Source of the DNA: Planctomycetia bacterium
GTDB taxonomy: Bacteria; Planctomycetota; Planctomycetia; Pirellulales; UBA1268
DNA length: 6,270 nucleotides
Reading direction: 5' to 3'
Assembly: GCA_009919445.1 (NCBI GenBank)
Contig: RGBY01000150.1
Location: 1 to 6,270, forward strand
Under the pieces are notes generated by a model that worked only from the letters and a program-made list of their open reading frames with translations, did not search any database and was not told where the DNA came from. Numbering within the stretch: position 1 is the stretch's first letter; every line of letters begins with the position of its first letter. A program made the translations under genes and the position numbers. Positions 1 through 6,270 of this stretch are shown piece after piece.

Positions 1-2430
1 GGTCGCGCGAATGGTCGTGATGCCTGGCAGCGGGGGTGTCACCTCAATGAGCCAGGACTCCGCCGCCGGCCAGTCCACTGCTCCCGAAAGTCCACGAACT
101 GGCTGCTCAGCCGGTTCCAAGCGACGGGCGAAGACAGTTGTCTTCCCGGCATTGAGGACTGACCAGTCGAGTTCGCCGACCGGCTCTGAAAAATGAATCG
201 TCAGGGCATCAAGCTCTCCCTGCTGGGGCTGACAGGTGAAACTAAAGGTTTCGTTAAGCTGCTCGCCCCGAACAGTCAGACGGGTCTGCGTTTCTGCATC
301 GAGGGGCGGTCGCCGCCGCAAAAAGAGGAACTCGTGCGGCGTTGCCAGCCGTCCTCCTGGAACCCGCTGCCGCCAGGCTCCGGCTTCAGCGAGTTGCGCC
401 AGCCGCGGACCAAACGGTAGTGATGGAGTAGCCTGCTCACCTTCAACAAGCGTTGTTTCTGGGCTGGTATGGAAATCGACCCAGACCTGCCCCGTCAGTT
501 CGCCCTCAAGCTGGACCATATCTGCCGCCGTCGATTGAAAACGCCCCCCGGCTGGAACGCCCCGACGGTGGCCCGTGATCCGAAGCCGCAGTTCCCGCGC
601 GGGGGTGATGGCGGTCGGCAGGTCAAGAATGAGCTGATCTCCTCCCTCGCGGCGAACAACATTCCACTCGTAGCGGGTGGCCAGTTGATCGCCTCCTTCG
701 TCAAGGGGCCTCGGTTGCTCTACCCTGTCTGCATCTGGTGACGCCTCTGAACGGGGCCGGTCTTCATCCAGAACAAGCGGCTCGACAGAATCAATCAACC
801 ACTCCGGAGCGATTCGGGCAACAAGTTGATGCACCCTGCCCCGCCGCACCCGAATATCGCAAGCGGCTCGTCCAACCAGCGAAGGAGTCGTCACATCAAC
901 GGTGGTGACGCGGGCAATGTCAAACTCGGGCCGTCGGGCCGCCGTGGTCAGTCTTACCTGCCCCCCCGCCCGCTGCTGTTCAAATGCCAGCACGGCAACT
1001 CCATCAGCGGCTGTCGGGGAATCAGCAGCAACCGGTGGTCGTGGCCACCGGTCGGCCTGGGCGTCTGACACCGGAAGCCAGCCAGTTGGGTTAGCCTGCG
1101 CACACTGGAGGTCAGGGTCGATCTCAACCCGCATGCCTCCTCCGGCCCAGCATTTTCGCGGCACGCTCAAGCCCGGCAGTTCAAGGGTGCTCTCAGCCAA
1201 GCCTGAACCGGCCACAATGCCGTTGATTTGCAGCGGCCAACGGGTCCCCACGGCTGCCAACGGCAGCCGAATAAGCCGGTCTCCAGATGCGGCCGTGACC
1301 TGCTCCACCGCCAGTTGCTCACGATCACCAGGCAGACTCACCGTGCCAGAGGTAACCATGAGATCGCCGGCAATCGCCAGTCGAATGGTGCGATTTTTCC
1401 AGGTGGTTTCCGGTCGCAACACCGTGCTGACGTCAGTCACTCGTCGGCCGATTCTGACCGCTGACCAGACTGTCATTCGGTTGGGGCTCGCTGCCGCCAA
1501 CTCAAGGTTCACGGTCCGACGCGGACCGAATAAAAACTGCCACCGTTGACGCCCTTCTTCCTCCACACCATCAGCCTCGGGCACCACGCGGCTGGCCTCG
1601 GTCCCGGCAACTCGTGGCACCAGACCGAGAGGCAGGTTGAGTTCCAACCTGGTAGCCAAGGCCGGGACAAGCGGTAACTCGAAGGCATATTCAGGTTCGC
1701 CGCCTACCAGAGGAACCGCCTGAACAGGTGGCTGTGATGCCCATCTTGGCAGGGCTGAAACATCTGCTGTTATCTGCCCTGGGCCGGGCAGCCTGAGTTC
1801 CACTGACCCGTCGGGCAAGCCACACAAATCGACCGGTATTGGCTCAGCCGTTTGCTCATCCGCAGGACGCCAGCGGCAGTTTTTCAGGAGGACCTGCCCG
1901 GTCGGCAAGAACGCTGCGGTCGCACCGGCTGGAACGGTAAACGCAACCTCACCACGGAGCCTGCCTGCCTCATCAAGTCGAGCCCGGTAGGTGACTCGGT
2001 CGGCTGCCAACTGCGGCAGGCCTCGCAGATCCCCGCCCGCAGGAAGAGCCAACTGACGAACGGCCTCCTCAAATTCAGCCGCCGCCATCGGAATGTACCG
2101 CTCGCCGCCGGCCGAGACCTCGGCGAGACGCCCAGATGGAACATGCACACGAACAAATGGCAGGCTGCCAGCCCGCTCAACCTGAAACCCGTCAGGCTCT
2201 CCCCTGCCTTGAACGCGGGGTGTATCGACAGCGGGCAGTTCGACAGCGGGCAGCCCAGCCGTCGCAGGATTGACCGCCGGGGTAACACCAGCAGCAGGAG
2301 TAGCCACGGGAGCATCGGGAGCATCTCCCCAACTCACTGACACCTGTTGGTCAGCCAACACCATGCCAGCGAGCAGCAGGCCAGTTGTCCTCAGCCAGCG
2401 GGTGACCGGACGCCATCGGTACAGGCTCAT
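1..2430 (-). CDS. Large exported beta-rich protein, 3' end outside window; function unknown
   Basis: I read this frame by hand: it is open from ATG 2430 to base 1 (810 codons, no stop), so the protein is C-terminally incomplete here. The N-terminus has Arg residues at 5, 7, 11 and 14, then a hydrophobic core TGLLLAGMVLA and a type I signal-peptidase-like site after residue 26 (VLA-DQ). An Ala/Pro/Val-rich linker follows at about 37-72. Residues 92-126 hold a segment with PFVRVHVPSGRL and YIPMAAAEFEEAVRQL, resembling the segment after the signal of the upstream gene. The remainder is beta-rich. Residues 594-654 resemble the repeat module of the upstream protein. Cysteines are few (185, 203, 427, 443, 524, 733) and show no pairing motif or metal site. 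No catalytic motif is visible. The start is well supported by a strong ribosome site 11 bases after the upstream stop. It is likely an operon partner and diverged relative of the upstream protein. Whether it ends in membrane helices cannot be seen. Confidence 0.93.
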   Translation of the reverse strand, partial: MSLYRWRPVTRWLRTTGLLLAGMVLADQQVSVSWGDAPDAPVATPAAGVTPAVNPATAGLPAVELPAVDTPRVQGRGEPDGFQVERAGSLPFVRVHVPSGRLAEVSAGGERYIPMAAAEFEEAVRQLALPAGGDLRGLPQLAADRVTYRARLDEAGRLRGEVAFTVPAGATAAFLPTGQVLLKNCRWRPADEQTAEPIPVDLCGLPDGSVELRLPGPGQITADVSALPRWASQPPVQAVPLVGGEPEYAFELPLVPALATRLELNLPLGLVPRVAGTEASRVVPEADGVEEEGRQRWQFLFGPRRTVNLELAAASPNRMTVWSAVRIGRRVTDVSTVLRPETTWKNRTIRLAIAGDLMVTSGTVSLPGDREQLAVEQVTAASGDRLIRLPLAAVGTRWPLQINGIVAGSGLAESTLELPGLSVPRKCWAGGGMRVEIDPDLQCAQANPTGWLPVSDAQADRWPRPPVAADSPTAADGVAVLAFEQQRAGGQVRLTTAARRPEFDIARVTTVDVTTPSLVGRAACDIRVRRGRVHQLVARIAPEWLIDSVEPLVLDEDRPRSEASPDADRVEQPRPLDEGGDQLATRYEWNVVRREGGDQLILDLPTAITPARELRLRITGHRRGVPAGGRFQSTAADMVQLEGELTGQVWVDFHTSPETTLVEGEQATPSLPFGPRLAQLAEAGAWRQRVPGGRLATPHEFLFLRRRPPLDAETQTRLTVRGEQLNETFSFTCQPQQGELDALTIHFSEPVGELDWSVLNAGKTTVFARRLEPAEQPVRGLSGAVDWPAAESWLIEVTPPLPGITTIRAT
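2225..2254 (-). repeat. Two tandem copies of a 15-bp unit in the signal-proximal linker
   Basis: On the plus strand the units read TCGACAGCGGGCAGT and TCGACAGCGGGCAGC, a 14/15 match with no gap. In the protein they encode the duplicated LPAVE/LPAVD within the Ala/Pro/Val-rich linker after the signal peptide. The unit length is a multiple of three, so copy-number change would keep the frame. It is most simply a slippage-derived linker repeat. Confidence 0.75.
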
Positions 2431-2434
2431 CGGT

Positions 2435-2444
2435 CTCCTCCCTA
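2435..2444 (-). promoter_or_regulatory. Strong ribosome binding site overlapping the upstream stop codon
   Basis: On the minus strand the stop TAG of the upstream gene (2444-2442) runs straight into GGAGGAG (2441-2435), then ACCG and the ATG at 2430. The purine run AGGGAGGAG therefore borrows two bases of the stop codon. If AGGGAG pairs with the 16S tail, the spacer to ATG is seven bases. This fixes the start of the downstream gene and implies translational coupling within one mRNA. Confidence 0.85.
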
Positions 2445-5400
2445 TGGCTTGGCAGCAGAATGGGTAGCCGTCGCGGAAAGGTCACGGTTAGCCACCGACG
2501 ACTGCACGTTGATCACTAATGATTCAGCCTCAGCCGCCTGGGTTACCGAATCAGGGCGATGATCAAACCATGAGACTGGCTCTCCAGCATGCCAGAAACT
2601 CCCTGCCTTGAATGTCCGCCACCAGCTGGCCACGACCGCGCCGGTCGCCAACACTAGCCCGGGTACTGCTGCCTGCACCAGCAGCAGCGTTGTCAACGGC
2701 ACCACGGCCATGCCCACGAAAAAACAGACGGCCAGCACGATCAACAGCCAACGCCCAACTGCTGGCCGCAAGGCCAGTACCATCCCCGCCAGCAGCGGCA
2801 GGCCACTGCCAGCCAGGACCAGCAACCACCACGGGACAAACAACACCCGCACAGCTGCCGGGGTACCAATATCCCAAAAAACCAGACGTCGCTCCGATGC
2901 GCGGTCGGGTGCCGCCAGTTCATTGACGGCAAGTTCCATTCCTGGGGCAACTGACTCACCAACCCAGTCGACCAGGTCGGCAACCGACACCAGGGGGACT
3001 GGTTGAAAACCGAAGCGGGTCCACCCCCAGGTCTGCTGGCTGGTCCAGCCGGCCGGTCCGGCAAGCAGGGCCTGATCAGCAGGTGGCAGAAGTTCCCAGG
3101 CAAACTGCCGATAGATCGTTGACGACGGTAACGCAGGCCGCTGGAGGGCAACCCAGCCCGGGAGGGTCAACGGGCCTACGAACATGGCCGGCTGCCACGG
3201 TTGCTGAACCTCTATCTCCAAGAGGTGCGATCGACCTCGGGTCAGTGCGGCCTCAAAGCGTCCACTGGCGTCATTCACCTCCTGCCATCGACCACCATCA
3301 ACCCGGACTCGGGCCACCGGCCGCCCGGTGGACCTACTATCCACATCGGCACCGGGCAGCAGCAGGGGCAGGCGATCGGCTGTACTGGTCACGGCATAGG
3401 TCCAATGATCGATCCGCCGTGCAGGCCGCAACGTGGTTCGTACCCAAGCCGCTTCGACGACAGCCTCTCGTTCGACATCTTCCTGCCGCCGTGAAATTGC
3501 CAGGTCGATGGCATTGCGGTCTTCGGTCGCATTCCAGGTGCGGCCAATGCCAAGGGTCTGCATATCCCCTTCACGGCTCCACCGTTCATCACGAACCTCA
3601 ACCGTGTAGTCTCCGGTTTGCTCGAGGGTCAGTGCCTCACGACCGATAACCGCGTTCTCGGGCAGGAGTAACGGAACCGAAACGGCGACCGTCGTTTCAT
3701 CAGGAATCTCAGGGAGCGGTTGCCGATACCGCAGCACCAGTTCACCGGAGCCAAGTAGGGGCTCGGGCAAGAGTGTACGGAGCAACACCTGAGGCAGCCT
3801 GGTGGCGGCCGCGCTGGCATCATCCCCCGTCTGCTGCCCGATGACTTCAGCAGGCTCGGCTGAGGCCGCCGGAGAAACCGGCACTCCCGGCTCATCTGCA
3901 CTCACCCCAACCACCTCTGGGGTGAGGAGTTCACCATTCTGCCGCACTTCAAGGTTGCCCGATTTGAACAAAGCCTCAGGGACCTGCCACTCCACAAACT
4001 CAAGCGGCACATGCGCCACATCAAGCCTGAGCACTTGCCGGGCAGTGAGCATCGCGGCCGCGACATCGACCTGCGTTGTCACGGAGGCGTCTGTCTGGCG
4101 GTCCAGGAACCGGCGTGTGGCAGCAAAGATTGCCTCGGCAGCTTCCACCCGATAGGCCATCTGTAACGAATCACCACCAGCCCGCTCCAACGACGTCGCC
4201 ACCTGCCGACTCATGCCCTCGATAAATTGGTTTTCAGGAATCAGCTCGATATCGGCATCCGAGGTAATCACCACACTCCCCGGCCCCACTAAATCAGCCT
4301 GCGGCACCGGCGTCGTCCAGCGGAGCGAATCGACCGAACGGTCAACGGCCCGGCTGCACCGCAGTTCGATCACAACATCGCCGGCCAGCGGCTGAAGAAA
4401 CGGCACCACCGCAACGCCGTTATCCACCACAACGCCGGCCACATCGACGACGCCAGGCGGACCGACTTCCTCGACCTCCCAGCCCGGTACAGCAACCTGG
4501 ACACGGTCTGCTGCAACACCGCGGATGGCGGCTCGAAGCCGGATATCGAGCTCCACCCGACTGGCTGAGACGTGATACCGGTACTCTGGCTCGATCACGG
4601 TGCGACTGCTACGGGGCCGCACCCGCAACGGCAGCGAGACGGGCTGCGTGTCGTAGGCAAATGCCGCCACAAAGCCGGGCTGCTGAGCAGCTGGCAACGC
4701 ATCAATGCGGCGGTTTCCCGCCCGCGGCTCCCAGTCAACCTGACGATCGTCGGTCGTGAAGACGCTGGTCCGTCCCCACTGCCGCCAGTCAGGCACACCT
4801 GAGACAGAAAAACCTCCAACGTCGAATGGCTTTCCCGCAACCGCATCGATCACCCGTTCACAGGAGAGTTCGATGGAGGCAGCGCCATCACGCACATCGT
4901 CAAGGCGAACGACAACCTGAGCCGCCTCCGGCGTTCCGCGACGGGTGACGAGGCTGGCCTGCCCTCCAACCGACTTGGCAATCGCCCGCGGCGGCAGTGA
5001 GATGGTGACCTGCCGCAGTGAATCAGGAAGTTTTGACAGCCTCAGCATGGTGTCGATCCGTGCTGTCCGTCCATTGATTCGAACCTCGGTGTCGGCAATC
5101 GCCTCGGGGGCCTCGACAGTCGTCGTCGTGGCCGTTGCCGGATCAGCCAGGCTGATTCTGGTCGGCCCCACCAGACCAGCCAGAGAGATGACACTCCCCG
5201 TAACGCCCTCTTTTTCAAGGGGCCGGATCACAGGGGCGAGCACCCGGGGATCAAGACTGACTCGAGGCTGGCTGCGGCTACTGACGATCTGCACTTCAGA
5301 ACTGGCAGCCGCCGGCAGTGTGAGCACGAAGAGATCACGATGCTCTGCCATGTCGACCGGGATCCGACCGCGGAGGACAACGGTGTGCTGCCCCCAACCA

Positions 5401-6149
5401 GCCTCCACCTCACCGCTGGAAGACTCTCCTGCCGTCGGCTCACGGCCATTGAGCCAGATCAGAAACCCATTGCTCCGCGCGGGCTGCGACCTCACCAACA
5501 AGTCGGCATCAGCATCCTGGCTGCTCGCAGTGGCATTGGCTTCACTGCGATCGTCCGGCTGCGACTGATCGACCGTTACGATGACCTGGCCACTTCCGCT
5601 CGTTTCTGGTGACTCGGTAATAACCAGTTCTGGCAGTTTGAGTGGAAGCATCACCCAACCGGCTCGAGCCTGTCGAAGCACAGCCTCAACCGACACGGCA
5701 GCCGTACGCTGATCACTCGCAGCCGCAGTGGGCATGGTGACCTTCACACGAACCCGCTCAAGGACGGCACCTGGAAGTTCGGGAAGGCCGGGCAGTCCCT
5801 CACGCAGCCGAATCAAATCGACAAAATCGCGGTACCGAAACCCCGGGACAGGAACCAGCCCACCTGCATCATCCTCGAGGTAGTAGAGTTCCGGCTTGAC
5901 CTCCTCAATGACAACGCCACTGGCACGCGGGGACGGTTCCCTAGCAGCCAGATCATCGGCCGCCGTCACCACTGCGGCGATCAAGGCGACGGCCCAAAGA
6001 CCATGCCAGACCGCAAGCCGGAACGACGGTGGTTGGAGTCGATAGAAAACGGTGGCAGCCACGACAAAATGCCGATTGACAGAGAGGAAAAGTTTTCCGG
6101 TTGCGCAAACTCGGAGCCTCTTTGAACCTACCCCGCGGGTAACCGGCAT
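2442..6149 (-). CDS. Very large exported beta-rich protein with C-terminal triple membrane anchor; function unknown
   Basis: I do not recognise a named family. Numbering is from the ATG at 6149 (about 1235 aa). A hydrophobic export signal lies at about 45-63, after an Arg at 44, with likely cleavage near VTA-A. A short conserved-looking segment follows at 88-115 (LYYLEDD...GFRYRDFVDLIRL), then alternating-polarity beta-strand sequence to about 1090. Low-complexity inserts lie at about 191-219 (Asp/Ser/Ala) and 751-784 (Pro/Ala/Ser). A repeated module occurs at about 411-474, 578-639 and 787-855. Three hydrophobic helices lie at about 1105-1127, 1133-1152 and 1154-1176, followed by a 59-residue tail. 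Arg residues between helices 1 and 2, and WWRTFK after helix 3, fit a cytoplasmic C-terminus. There is no nucleotide-binding, protease or thioester motif. The start is uncertain: an in-frame TGA sits just upstream, and the candidates are TTG 6158, ATG 6149 and GTG 6062. None has a good ribosome site, and GTG 6062 would give the most typical signal-peptide length. The gene is probably co-transcribed with the gene at 1-2430. The reading frame is certain; the role is not. Confidence 0.93.
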   Translation of the reverse strand: MPVTRGVGSKRLRVCATGKLFLSVNRHFVVAATVFYRLQPPSFRLAVWHGLWAVALIAAVVTAADDLAAREPSPRASGVVIEEVKPELYYLEDDAGGLVPVPGFRYRDFVDLIRLREGLPGLPELPGAVLERVRVKVTMPTAAASDQRTAAVSVEAVLRQARAGWVMLPLKLPELVITESPETSGSGQVIVTVDQSQPDDRSEANATASSQDADADLLVRSQPARSNGFLIWLNGREPTAGESSSGEVEAGWGQHTVVLRGRIPVDMAEHRDLFVLTLPAAASSEVQIVSSRSQPRVSLDPRVLAPVIRPLEKEGVTGSVISLAGLVGPTRISLADPATATTTTVEAPEAIADTEVRINGRTARIDTMLRLSKLPDSLRQVTISLPPRAIAKSVGGQASLVTRRGTPEAAQVVVRLDDVRDGAASIELSCERVIDAVAGKPFDVGGFSVSGVPDWRQWGRTSVFTTDDRQVDWEPRAGNRRIDALPAAQQPGFVAAFAYDTQPVSLPLRVRPRSSRTVIEPEYRYHVSASRVELDIRLRAAIRGVAADRVQVAVPGWEVEEVGPPGVVDVAGVVVDNGVAVVPFLQPLAGDVVIELRCSRAVDRSVDSLRWTTPVPQADLVGPGSVVITSDADIELIPENQFIEGMSRQVATSLERAGGDSLQMAYRVEAAEAIFAATRRFLDRQTDASVTTQVDVAAAMLTARQVLRLDVAHVPLEFVEWQVPEALFKSGNLEVRQNGELLTPEVVGVSADEPGVPVSPAASAEPAEVIGQQTGDDASAAATRLPQVLLRTLLPEPLLGSGELVLRYRQPLPEIPDETTVAVSVPLLLPENAVIGREALTLEQTGDYTVEVRDERWSREGDMQTLGIGRTWNATEDRNAIDLAISRRQEDVEREAVVEAAWVRTTLRPARRIDHWTYAVTSTADRLPLLLPGADVDSRSTGRPVARVRVDGGRWQEVNDASGRFEAALTRGRSHLLEIEVQQPWQPAMFVGPLTLPGWVALQRPALPSSTIYRQFAWELLPPADQALLAGPAGWTSQQTWGWTRFGFQPVPLVSVADLVDWVGESVAPGMELAVNELAAPDRASERRLVFWDIGTPAAVRVLFVPWWLLVLAGSGLPLLAGMVLALRPAVGRWLLIVLAVCFFVGMAVVPLTTLLLVQAAVPGLVLATGAVVASWWRTFKAGSFWHAGEPVSWFDHRPDSVTQAAEAESLVINVQSSVANRDLSATATHSAAKP
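2622..2837 (-). other. Coding segment for three C-terminal membrane helices
   Basis: This stretch encodes residues about 1105-1176 of the large protein. Helix 1 is rich in W, L, A and G (PWWLLVLAGSGLPLLAG...), helix 2 begins WLLIVLAVCFFVG, and helix 3 is LLLVQAAVPGLVLATGAVV. The RPAVGR loop and the WWRTFK end carry the positive charges. By the positive-inside rule this places the approximately 1040-residue body outside the cytoplasmic membrane and the 59-residue tail inside. Segments were called by eye from hydrophobicity. Confidence 0.8.
6086..6098. repeat. Perfect 13-bp palindrome GGAAAAGTTTTCC
   Basis: Two six-base arms (GGAAAA and TTTTCC) flank a single central G. It lies 23 bases upstream of the alternative GTG start at 6062 of the large minus-strand gene, or inside that gene's 5' end if the ATG at 6149 is used (it then encodes part of GKLFL). 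An A/T-rich perfect dyad in a GC-rich region at a divergent junction is operator-like, but one copy alone cannot prove a binding site. It is too short to be a convincing terminator in either direction. Confidence 0.4.
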
Positions 6150-6200
6150 GCCCAGCAAATTCGCTCAAACCCGGTAGAGAACCTGGCCCGGGAGAGCCGA
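6150..6200. promoter_or_regulatory. Divergent intergenic region
   Basis: This is the space between the ATG of the large minus-strand gene (6149) and the divergent ATG (6201). It would extend to 6063 if the minus-strand gene starts at GTG 6062. It presumably carries promoters for both directions. I could not find a convincing -35/-10 pair on either strand, so no promoter positions are given. Confidence 0.45.
6190..6196 (+). promoter_or_regulatory. Ribosome binding site for the divergent gene
   Basis: GGGAGAG lies just before the ATG at 6201, with six bases between GGGAG and the start codon. It is the main support for that start. Its first bases also form part of a CCCGGG hexamer at 6187-6192, which is probably coincidental. 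Confidence 0.5.
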
Positions 6201-6270
6201 ATGACCGCTACGAACGGAATTGCCCCATCCTCAGCGACCCGCGAGCAGGCGGCTGAGGCCCTCGGCGACC
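6201..6270 (+). CDS. Start of a divergent gene, truncated by window edge; product unknown
   Basis: An ATG at 6201 opens a frame that stays open to the window end (23 full codons). It is preceded by GGGAG at 6190-6194 with a six-base spacer, which is a reasonable ribosome site. The visible peptide begins MTATNGIAPSSATREQAAEA. It is hydrophilic with no signal sequence, so it is probably the N-terminus of a cytoplasmic protein; the REQAAEAL stretch could begin a helix. Too little is present to name a family. The gene is divergent from the large minus-strand gene and may share its regulatory region. The call rests on the ribosome site, the ATG and the short open frame only. Confidence 0.55.
   Translation, partial: MTATNGIAPSSATREQAAEALGD

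Noticed and set aside
902..1549. Plus-strand open frame of 215 codons
   Set aside because: It lies wholly antisense to the continuous 810-codon minus-strand gene. Its translation is Ser/Arg/Thr/Pro-rich with no domain pattern, typical of an antisense shadow in GC-rich DNA.
1884..2324. Minus-strand open frame beginning MLPMLPWLLLLLVLP, which looks like a signal peptide
   Set aside because: It is out of frame inside the second large gene. The apparent hydrophobic start comes from reading the Ala/Pro/Val linker codons in another frame, and the real gene's frame is open across the whole stretch.
2563..2877. Minus-strand open frame overlapping the membrane-helix region
   Set aside because: It is an alternate frame of the C-terminal part of the large gene, Gly/Ala/Val-rich from codon bias, with no independent ribosome site evidence.
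4945..5568. Plus-strand open frame of 207 codons
   Set aside because: It is antisense to the large exported-protein gene, has low-complexity Ser/Arg/Thr composition, and shows no convincing ribosome site.
6076..6104. Perfect TTGACA -35 hexamer on the plus strand upstream of the divergent gene
   Set aside because: At 16-18 bases downstream the sequence is CGGTTG/GGTTGC/GTTGCG, with no resemblance to a -10 element, so I do not call a promoter.
2442..6149. Possible alpha-2-macroglobulin-like or autotransporter protein, given the size and beta-rich content
   Set aside because: No CGEQ-type thioester motif is visible. The C-terminus is three hydrophobic helices rather than a beta-barrel, and there is no passenger repeat of a known type.
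1..6270. Mobile element, CRISPR array, tRNA, rRNA or intrinsic terminator
   Set aside because: No regular spaced repeats, transposase-like frame, tRNA-like cloverleaf, or GC hairpin followed by a T-run was found. The window is almost completely filled by two coding frames.

Overview
This GC-rich window holds two very large, adjacent genes on the minus strand and the first codons of a third gene pointing the other way. I recognise no housekeeping gene, RNA gene, mobile element or CRISPR array. The style of the two large proteins suggests Planctomycetota: a signal peptide, a long repetitive beta-rich body, many Arg, Val and Pro residues, almost no cysteine, and no catalytic motif. That assignment is an inference from general knowledge of planctomycete 'giant hypothetical' secreted proteins, not from a marker gene, and should be held loosely.

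Layout, in transcription order on the minus strand. Gene A (about 6149 down to 2442, about 1235 aa) encodes an exported protein. It has an N-terminal signal sequence, roughly 1040 residues of predicted beta-rich extracytoplasmic body with internal repeats, three membrane helices near the C-terminus and a short tail predicted to be cytoplasmic. Gene B (2430 down to 1, at least 810 aa, running off the left edge) starts 11 bases after the stop of A, with a strong Shine-Dalgarno sequence built into that gap. It is also exported and beta-rich, and it shares parts of A's architecture. On the plus strand, gene C starts at 6201 and runs off the right edge after 23 codons.

A and B very likely form one transcription unit and are probably diverged relatives acting together at or outside the cytoplasmic membrane: A as a membrane-anchored scaffold or receptor, B as its exported partner. 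No biochemical function can be read from the sequence. The A/C divergent junction is either about 50 bp or about 138 bp, depending on which start codon A uses, and contains a perfect 13-bp palindrome. The window is almost entirely coding; no gene-free stretch exceeds 300 bases.
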